The position numbers and the translations under genes were made by a program. From assembly GCF_050946405.1 (NCBI RefSeq), contig NZ_JBMNUS010000001.1:558001-622000 (forward strand): DNA of 64,000 nt. Direction: 5' to 3'. The stretch is from Pseudochelatococcus sp050946405 (lineage in GTDB: Bacteria > Pseudomonadota > Alphaproteobacteria > Rhizobiales > Beijerinckiaceae). The notes under the pieces are model-generated. The model was not told where the DNA came from. It searched no databases and saw only the letters and a program-made list of their open reading frames with translations. Shown here piece by piece: positions 59,081 to 64,000 of the stretch (the stretch's first letter is position 1; every line of letters begins with the position of its first letter).

Positions 59081-60057
59081 GCGCGATGTTCCGCCAATCC
59101 GCATTTCCGGCTTTACGCAAATCCGCGATCGCGGTTGTCCTTCTTTCCGCATCCATGCTGGCCGGTTGCGCGACCTACAAGCCGCCGCAGATCAGCTACG
59201 ACGCGGACGTGCCACCTTTGCCGGCCGTGCCCGCCGCCGTCACCGACGAGCGGCCGCGCCCCTTGCATGTTCCGCCCGCCTGGACGCCGAGCCGGGGCGG
59301 CAATGCCGCAAGCACCCCGGCCGGCCGCGTCACCAACGCTAATGCCGCCGCCCGTGTCGAGCCGCGCCGCGAGGGTTATTACAATTCCATTCAGATCTAC
59401 CCGTGGAGCGAAGGCGCACTGTATCAGGTCTATGCGGCGCCCGGCCAGATCACCAATATCGCGCTTGAGCCGGGGGAAAACCTGACCGGTGCCGGCCCGA
59501 TCGCGGCCGGCGACACCGCTCGCTGGATCATCGGCGACACCGAGAGCGGTTCGGGCGTGACCCGTCGCGTGCATGTGCTGGTCAAACCGACGCGCGCCGA
59601 CATCTCGACCAATCTGGTTATCACTACTGACCGGCGCACCTACATGATCGAGCTGCGCTCGGGCGAGACCCCCTACATGCCGGCCATCGCCTGGGCCTAC
59701 CCGACGCCTCCCGCGTCCCAGCGTCAGGCAGCGCCCGCCACCCCGATCATTCCAGCCGCCGCGGCGCGTAACTACCGCTACAACCTCACGGGCGCCACGC
59801 CGCCCTGGCGGCCGGTCGCGGTCTATGACGACGGCCGCCGAGTCTATATCGTTTTCCCGCGCGGCATCGCGCAGGGGGAGCTTCCGCCCCTGTTCGTCCT
59901 CGGCCCGGAGGGCGAGGCGCAGATCGTCAACAGCCGTATCCACCAGAATATCCTGATCGTCGATCGCATCTTCGCGGCCGCTGAGCTGCGCCTCGGCAGT
60001 GGCGAGCGCCAGCAGACCGTCAGGATCGTGCGCACCGACGGGAGGCCCGCGTCATGA
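59077..60057 (+). CDS. trbG: TrbG (VirB9 family)
   Basis: A 326-residue protein with a lipoprotein-type signal (VVLLSASMLAGC lipobox) and VirB9 domains: YYNSIQIYPWSEGALYQVYA, TYMIELRSGETPYMPAIAWA, VYDDGRRVYIVFPRGI. Outer-membrane core subunit. That the lipid anchor is here, with no separate trbH, fits this ICE class. Confidence 0.95.
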   Translation: MSAMFRQSAFPALRKSAIAVVLLSASMLAGCATYKPPQISYDADVPPLPAVPAAVTDERPRPLHVPPAWTPSRGGNAASTPAGRVTNANAAARVEPRREGYYNSIQIYPWSEGALYQVYAAPGQITNIALEPGENLTGAGPIAAGDTARWIIGDTESGSGVTRRVHVLVKPTRADISTNLVITTDRRTYMIELRSGETPYMPAIAWAYPTPPASQRQAAPATPIIPAAAARNYRYNLTGATPPWRPVAVYDDGRRVYIVFPRGIAQGELPPLFVLGPEGEAQIVNSRIHQNILIVDRIFAAAELRLGSGERQQTVRIVRTDGRPAS

Positions 60058-61247
60058 GCGATACCGAGAACACGCCAGAAGACAGCGTGCCGCTGACCGG
60101 CGCCGCAAGCGATTCAGCCTCCGCCATGCGCCTGCGCGCCGAAGCGCCGCGCGTCACCCGCCTGTCGCGCAAGGTGCTGGCCGGCCTTGGCGTCGTCGCC
60201 GGCCTCGGCATCGGCGGAGCGCTGATCTATGCTCTCCAGACCCGCGATCCCGGAGCCGGCGGCGAGGAACTCTATTCCACAGAGAATAGGCCAACGGCCG
60301 ATGGTCTTGCCGGCCTGCCGCGCGATTATACCGGCCCTGTGCTCGGGCCGCCGCTGCCGGGAGACCTGGGCGGGCCGATCCTCGACGCACAGAACCGGGG
60401 CCAGCCCGTCGCTCCGCCACCCATGACGACCCCCGCCGTCGATCAGGCGGAACAGCGGCGGCTTGCCGAGGAAGAGGCCGCACGCCTGAGCCGTGTCTTC
60501 TTCCAGACCGAGGCCCGTCCAGGTGCGGCCACCGGCACGCTCGCCGGCGGTGCGAACCCGAGCTTCGCCGGACTCGGCCTTGCCGGCCAGACCGGAATAC
60601 CCACCGCGCAGGATCGGCAATTGGCCTTCCTCAATGCGGCTGTCGATCGACGCACGGTCGCCCCCGATCGCGTCGCCCCCCCGGCATCGCCCTATGTGCT
60701 TCAGGCAGGTTCAGTCATCCCGGCCGCGCTCATCACCGGCATCCGCTCCGATCTTCCCGGCCAGATCACCGCCCAGATAACCGAAAACATCTACGATAGC
60801 CCGACCGGCAATATCCTGCTCGTGCCCCAGGGCGCTCGCCTGATCGGCGAATACAGCAACGACGTCGGCTTCGGGCAGCGCCGCGTCCTGCTCGTCTGGA
60901 ACCGGATCATCCTGCCCAACGGCCGCTCCATCGTGCTGGAACGCCAGCCCGGCGCCGACACGCAGGGCTACGCGGGGCTTGAGGATGGCGTCGATTACCA
61001 TTGGTGGGACATCGCCAAGGCCGCCGGTCTTTCGACCCTGCTCGCGGTCGGGACGGAACTGGCCGTCGACGACGATGACAGGCTGCTTCGAGCCATACGT
61101 AACGGCGCACAGGACACGATCAACGATGCCGGTCAGGAAATCGTCCGCCGCCAACTCAATGTCGCGCCGACGCTGACGATCAGGCCCGGCTTCCCCGTCC
61201 GCGTGGTCGTTACCCGCGATCTTGTCCTCGAACCCTACAGGGGCTGA
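60054..61247 (+). CDS. trbI: TrbI (VirB10 family)
   Basis: A 397-residue protein: one membrane helix (VLAGLGVVAGLGIGGALIYA), a Pro-rich periplasmic linker and the VirB10 beta-barrel (LQAGSVIPAALITGIRSDLP; LLVPQGARLIGEYSNDVGFG; PGFPVRVVVTRDLVLEPYRG). Spans both membranes. ATGA overlap with trbG. Confidence 0.96.
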   Translation: MSDTENTPEDSVPLTGAASDSASAMRLRAEAPRVTRLSRKVLAGLGVVAGLGIGGALIYALQTRDPGAGGEELYSTENRPTADGLAGLPRDYTGPVLGPPLPGDLGGPILDAQNRGQPVAPPPMTTPAVDQAEQRRLAEEEAARLSRVFFQTEARPGAATGTLAGGANPSFAGLGLAGQTGIPTAQDRQLAFLNAAVDRRTVAPDRVAPPASPYVLQAGSVIPAALITGIRSDLPGQITAQITENIYDSPTGNILLVPQGARLIGEYSNDVGFGQRRVLLVWNRIILPNGRSIVLERQPGADTQGYAGLEDGVDYHWWDIAKAAGLSTLLAVGTELAVDDDDRLLRAIRNGAQDTINDAGQEIVRRQLNVAPTLTIRPGFPVRVVVTRDLVLEPYRG

Positions 61248-61249
61248 TC

Positions 61250-61474
61250 ATGGCGAAACTGAAACTTGGTCCCCTCGCCGACGACAAACCCGTGAAGGTC
61301 ACGGTGGAGTTGCCCGCATCACTCCATCGAGACCTTGTAGTGTATGCCGAAATTCTCGCCCGAAACGCCGGTGAGGTTGCGCCGTATGATCCGGCGAAGC
61401 TCATCGTCCCAATGCTTCAGCAGTTCATGGCCACTGACAAGGGATTCAGCAGGGCGAAACGATCCTCTGAATAG
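61250..61474 (+). CDS. DUF2274 protein, end of trb operon
   Basis: A 74-residue protein two bases after trbI. MAKLKLGPLADDKPVKVTVE, LPASLHRDLVVYAEILARNA, KLIVPMLQQFMATDKGFSRA match DUF2274, the usual last gene of these trb operons. Possible RHH-like fold; function unknown. Confidence 0.9.
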   Translation: MAKLKLGPLADDKPVKVTVELPASLHRDLVVYAEILARNAGEVAPYDPAKLIVPMLQQFMATDKGFSRAKRSSE

Positions 61475-61533
61475 AGATCCTGCAATATCCTGCGCATCAT
61501 GATACAAGAATACTAGCACGGCCGAGGTAGGAG

Positions 61534-62451
61534 CTACTTACCAGTGGCAATCTGTTCGTCTGAGAGAGTGCGGGCAAGGCTGAGAAGGCGCCGGCATGCG
61601 GGATTGTCGTTTGTCGGCGACCATACTGTGCAAAACGGAACCGTCTCGCTTGCAAGTTGGCGATATAGCACGCCCGGAAAAAGCATTGCGGTAGCCGCCT
61701 CGCTGACCAGAGTCAGATTTCCACCACTAGCGACCATTTGCATGAGGTTGTCTCGATAAACCGCCTGCACCTTAACTGATGGTTGATGCCCCGGTTCCGA
61801 CAGGTGTTTTATTAGAAAATCATGGATTTCAGGGCCTGGCCACGTCTCGCAAACTACAAACCGCCGCCCTTGCAGTTCTCTCCAAGTGATGCTTTCATGC
61901 ACAGCTAGGTTGTCATCCTCGGGCATTGCAACAAAAACCTGTTCGCTCCATAGCTGCCTAGTCTCGCAGCCGCTGACATGCGGTGATCCAGTAAGAAATG
62001 CGACATCCAACTGATGTGTGCGTATGGCTTGGATGTGCTCTAACGGAGTGCCTTCAATGAACTCAAGGCGCACTTTCGGATGACTATTAGTATAATTTTC
62101 GATTAAGCTTGTCATAAAATTTGAAGCAAGGGACACTGAAATTCCAACGTGTATCCTTCCTTCATCTCCCTGGCCTGCAGACGCGACATCTTTTCCCGCA
62201 GATTTGATATGCTTCATGGCGCGCCTCGCCCGTTGTAGGAAAAGCTCACCGGCGTATGTCAGACGTACCCCATTCGACTGCCTGATGAATAGCGCAGCAC
62301 CAATGTTATCCTCTACATCCCGAATGCGTCGGCTCACTGCTGACACTTGCACACCTATGGCTGCGGCAGCCAGCCGAAAGCTTCCATGTTCGGCTGCCGC
62401 GATAACATATCGGAGATGACGTACTTCGATGTCCGAGTGCTTCGTCCACAT
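61534..62451 (-). CDS. LysR-family transcriptional regulator
   Basis: A 305-residue LTTR: N-terminal winged HTH (HLRYVIAAAEHGSFRLAAAA, IGVQVSAVSRRIRDVEDNIG) and a periplasmic-binding-like effector domain (GRIHVGISVSLASNFMTSLI; VAFLTGSPHVSGCETRQLW). Convergent with the trb operon. No obvious divergent target gene: 252 bases without a gene separate it from luxI. Target unknown; it may act on ICE or neighbouring cargo. Confidence 0.92.
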   Translation of the reverse strand: MWTKHSDIEVRHLRYVIAAAEHGSFRLAAAAIGVQVSAVSRRIRDVEDNIGAALFIRQSNGVRLTYAGELFLQRARRAMKHIKSAGKDVASAGQGDEGRIHVGISVSLASNFMTSLIENYTNSHPKVRLEFIEGTPLEHIQAIRTHQLDVAFLTGSPHVSGCETRQLWSEQVFVAMPEDDNLAVHESITWRELQGRRFVVCETWPGPEIHDFLIKHLSEPGHQPSVKVQAVYRDNLMQMVASGGNLTLVSEAATAMLFPGVLYRQLASETVPFCTVWSPTNDNPACRRLLSLARTLSDEQIATGK

Positions 62452-62703
62452 CTTCAGCCTCTACAATAGTGGATGGCCATGCAAGCGGGCGTTCGAGGCT
62501 CGCGAAACATAGCTCTCGAGAACGAACTGTTGAGCTGATTCGATACTCAATTCGTTTGGAGAACGATTCAGTCCTTTCGAGAAACAAACGATCGCGTGCA
62601 ACTGCTGTCCTTTTACGACCTCAGTATCAACGGCTGGCTGTCAGGGGATATACGACACCGCCCGCTTGACAAGTTATTGCACGCCCCCGAAATGGGTCAG
62701 CGC

Positions 62704-63381
62704 CTAAGTCAGCTCGTCGTGCATTGCCAGCGAGCTTTGACCGGCATTGTAACTGCGGATGACCGGCTGGGGTGCGTAGAGCGAATCTGAAAGCTTGAGC
62801 GCTTGCCTCATCCGATGCCTTGTTGCTGCTGACACTTCGAATACGCCGCAACACACCGGAAAACGGCCGAAACCGTTCGCATGCCCGATCTCATCGAACT
62901 TGAGGCCCGCGCGTCGGTAGATTCTCCGCATGTGGGGCTCGTAGTTCGAAATTAGGGTATGTATTCCGTAATGAAGTGCACACTCACATAGCGCCAGAAG
63001 TAGCATGCTGAAAGCGCGTCTCGGATCGAGGTCCGGAAAATCGGCGAGAATTGCAGTTTCATCAACACACATTCTTGTCCCTTCCCAGATCCCGGGTCCG
63101 ATAAGGGAGATGTCAGGGAAGGTCGACCGAAATACGTCATATAGAAGAGTCGGACCGGTCGTCGGTAACAGGCGCACGCTACCGTAGAGATGATCGGCTT
63201 GTTCGTCGCACCAAATGAGATAGGCAGGCCCAAGATTATCGTAACTGTCGCGCTCGTATGGACCTGTAACCTCCACTTTCCATCTCAGTTGATCGACAAA
63301 TATCCTTTTTCTAAGACGGAATGATTGATCGATAAGGTGGGCGTATTTATTGTATTCATTCTTCTGGATGACAATAAACAT
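62704..63381 (-). CDS. LuxI-family acyl-homoserine lactone synthase
   Basis: About 225 residues; the second of two adjacent ATGs (63381) has the best spacing to GGAGG, the first (63384) is possible. Conserved synthase residues are present: Arg and Phe/Trp in LRKRIFVDQLRWKV, acidic residues in ERDSYDN, Arg in GSVRLLPTTGPTLLYDVF, and Glu/Arg in IWEGTRMCV. Makes an AHL signal from SAM and acyl-ACP; the acyl chain cannot be predicted. Lower GC than the trb genes. Lies just downstream of a luxR gene and an 18-bp palindrome. Confidence 0.93.
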   Translation of the reverse strand: MFIVIQKNEYNKYAHLIDQSFRLRKRIFVDQLRWKVEVTGPYERDSYDNLGPAYLIWCDEQADHLYGSVRLLPTTGPTLLYDVFRSTFPDISLIGPGIWEGTRMCVDETAILADFPDLDPRRAFSMLLLALCECALHYGIHTLISNYEPHMRRIYRRAGLKFDEIGHANGFGRFPVCCGVFEVSAATRHRMRQALKLSDSLYAPQPVIRSYNAGQSSLAMHDELT

Positions 63382-63440
63382 CATATCCTCCAACCGGTGA
63401 TTGGTGGATAAACAATGCAGTATGAAAGTTCGCGATGAAA

Positions 63441-63472
63441 TTCCCTCATATGAGTACCCTCATATGAGGGTA
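63441..63472. promoter_or_regulatory. lux/tra-box palindrome upstream of luxI, in tandem
   Basis: TACCCTCATATGAGGGTA (63455-63472) is a perfect 18-bp palindrome. A second, imperfect half-overlapping copy, CCCTCATATGAGT, starts at 63443, 14 bases away. It lies in the 96-base gap between the luxR stop and the luxI start, where LuxR-type proteins bind. No other copy was found in the window. Confidence 0.85.
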
Positions 63473-63477
63473 TAGGA

Positions 63478-63999
63478 TCACAAAGTAATGAGGCGCAGAT
63501 GCAATGCGAGCGTCGCGGCAGATGAAATTGTCACGCATCCAAGCTTGATTCGTGCTGATTTCAGGTAACTCCGCGCTGTATGATCGGATATGCCAAGTAT
63601 GAGCGCGATTTCCTTGTATCCTTTGCCAAGTGCTGTCCAATGAAGGCATTCCAGTTCGCGCGGGCTCAAAGACGGTGCAGGATCTCGTTCACCATACAGC
63701 TCAAGGACGGCCTTCTGGTGAACGAGTAATGCAAGCTCCACCCATTCTTCCTTATGGCGATTTACTGTTCTGTTCCAGATGGATGGCGCCTTCATACTAT
63801 TCATCGATAGCAAGGCGCGACGTCGTACTTTATCAACAATAGGTATTGAAAATCCATTCTCTCCGATTCCGTGACGTTGTGCATCTTGAAAAAAATCATA
63901 GGCGTCAGGTGGAATTTCGATTTCGCGCCAGTGGAACGGTAATTGTCGTAAAAATCCCTCCTTTACAATTGGATCAACCTTGACATACCCATTCAACAA
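63478..63999 (-). CDS. LuxR-family quorum-sensing regulator (N-terminus outside window)
   Basis: The last 173 residues of a TraR/LuxR regulator, cut by the window edge. End of the autoinducer-binding domain (FSIPIVDKVRRRALLSMNSM), then the C-terminal LuxR HTH: LSPRELECLHWTALGKGYKE, IALILGISDHTARSYLKSAR, IKLGCVTISSAATLALHLRL. It would bind the luxI-encoded AHL and the palindrome upstream of luxI, and probably promoters of the ICE activator genes. Confidence 0.92.
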   Translation of the reverse strand: MLNGYVKVDPIVKEGFLRQLPFHWREIEIPPDAYDFFQDAQRHGIGENGFSIPIVDKVRRRALLSMNSMKAPSIWNRTVNRHKEEWVELALLVHQKAVLELYGERDPAPSLSPRELECLHWTALGKGYKEIALILGISDHTARSYLKSARIKLGCVTISSAATLALHLRLITL

Positions 64000-64000
64000 G

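Larger units (their letters stand above)
7089..64000. mobile_element. Integrative and conjugative element, left part (right end outside window)
   Basis: The element is defined on the left by the tRNA-Gly fragment plus integrase and includes excisionase, replication/partition genes, relaxase, coupling protein and a full trb type IV secretion operon. Replication, transfer and quorum-sensing genes resemble the layout of ICEMlSymR7A-type elements. Cargo includes a mer remnant, a toxin-antitoxin pair, an SDR/AraC pair, a CBASS-type operon and several insertion sequences. The right boundary is not in the window. Confidence 0.85.

Noticed and set aside
62452..62703. Small plus-strand frames between the LysR and luxI genes
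   Set aside because: Short, without ribosome sites or recognisable sequence; treated as intergenic.

Overview
The window looks like a GC-rich alphaproteobacterial genome (Rhizobiales, Sphingomonadales or Rhodobacterales type; species not resolvable from sequence alone). Most of it is one integrative and conjugative element (ICE). The left end is marked at 7089-7134 by a 46-bp fragment of the 3' half of a tRNA-Gly(GCC) gene, followed by a tyrosine integrase. The right end lies beyond the window.

Left flank (1-7080): the end of a phage/ICE-type primase-helicase, a nested 117-bp inverted repeat, a second tyrosine integrase, a DUF3223 protein, a lipoprotein, a protein of unknown family, an XRE regulator with an in-frame HTH remnant behind it, and a low-GC lone P-loop ATPase that could be a defence gene.

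ICE left arm (7335-29231): integrase, HTH/PIN toxin-antitoxin pair, mercury-resistance remnant (merR, a MerT lacking a helix, a Cys-rich protein), ParB-like protein, a run of small accessory genes, a 1448-residue methyltransferase/strawberry-notch helicase, a Toprim protein, a DUF2493 protein, an SDR/AraC cargo pair and SSB. Its untranslated regions are unusually structured: a conserved 5' leader occurs three times, terminator/Shine-Dalgarno cassettes precede four genes, and hairpin-rich intergenic elements are duplicated around ssb.

Cargo and IS zone (29232-36720): an IS66 element with an 8-bp target duplication, a two-gene CBASS-type operon (CD-NTase with AGS-C domain plus a SLATT 2TM protein), an IS5/IS427-type element interrupted by an IS110/IS1111-type element, and an IS110 remnant.

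ICE control and transfer core (36962-61474): XRE repressors, a short DUF2285 protein (QseM-like), a DUF6499/DUF2285 activator split by a +1 frameshift (FseA-like), an RdfS-like excisionase, a RepA-like initiator carrying iteron-like repeats, ParA, an orphan DNA methyltransferase, a small RHH protein, DUF2840, TraF protease, DUF736, lytic transglycosylase, a second IS66 insertion, RlxS-type relaxase, TraG coupling protein, and a complete trbBCDEJKLFGI type IV secretion operon ending in DUF2274.

Right part (61534-64000): a LysR regulator, then luxR-luxI quorum-sensing genes with a perfect 18-bp palindrome upstream of luxI. Together the genes fit a quorum-sensing-controlled ICE like ICEMlSymR7A: LuxR/AHL induces a frameshifted activator, a DUF2285 antiactivator restrains it, and excisionase, relaxase and Trb channel follow. 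The regulatory assignments rest on domain order and are inference.
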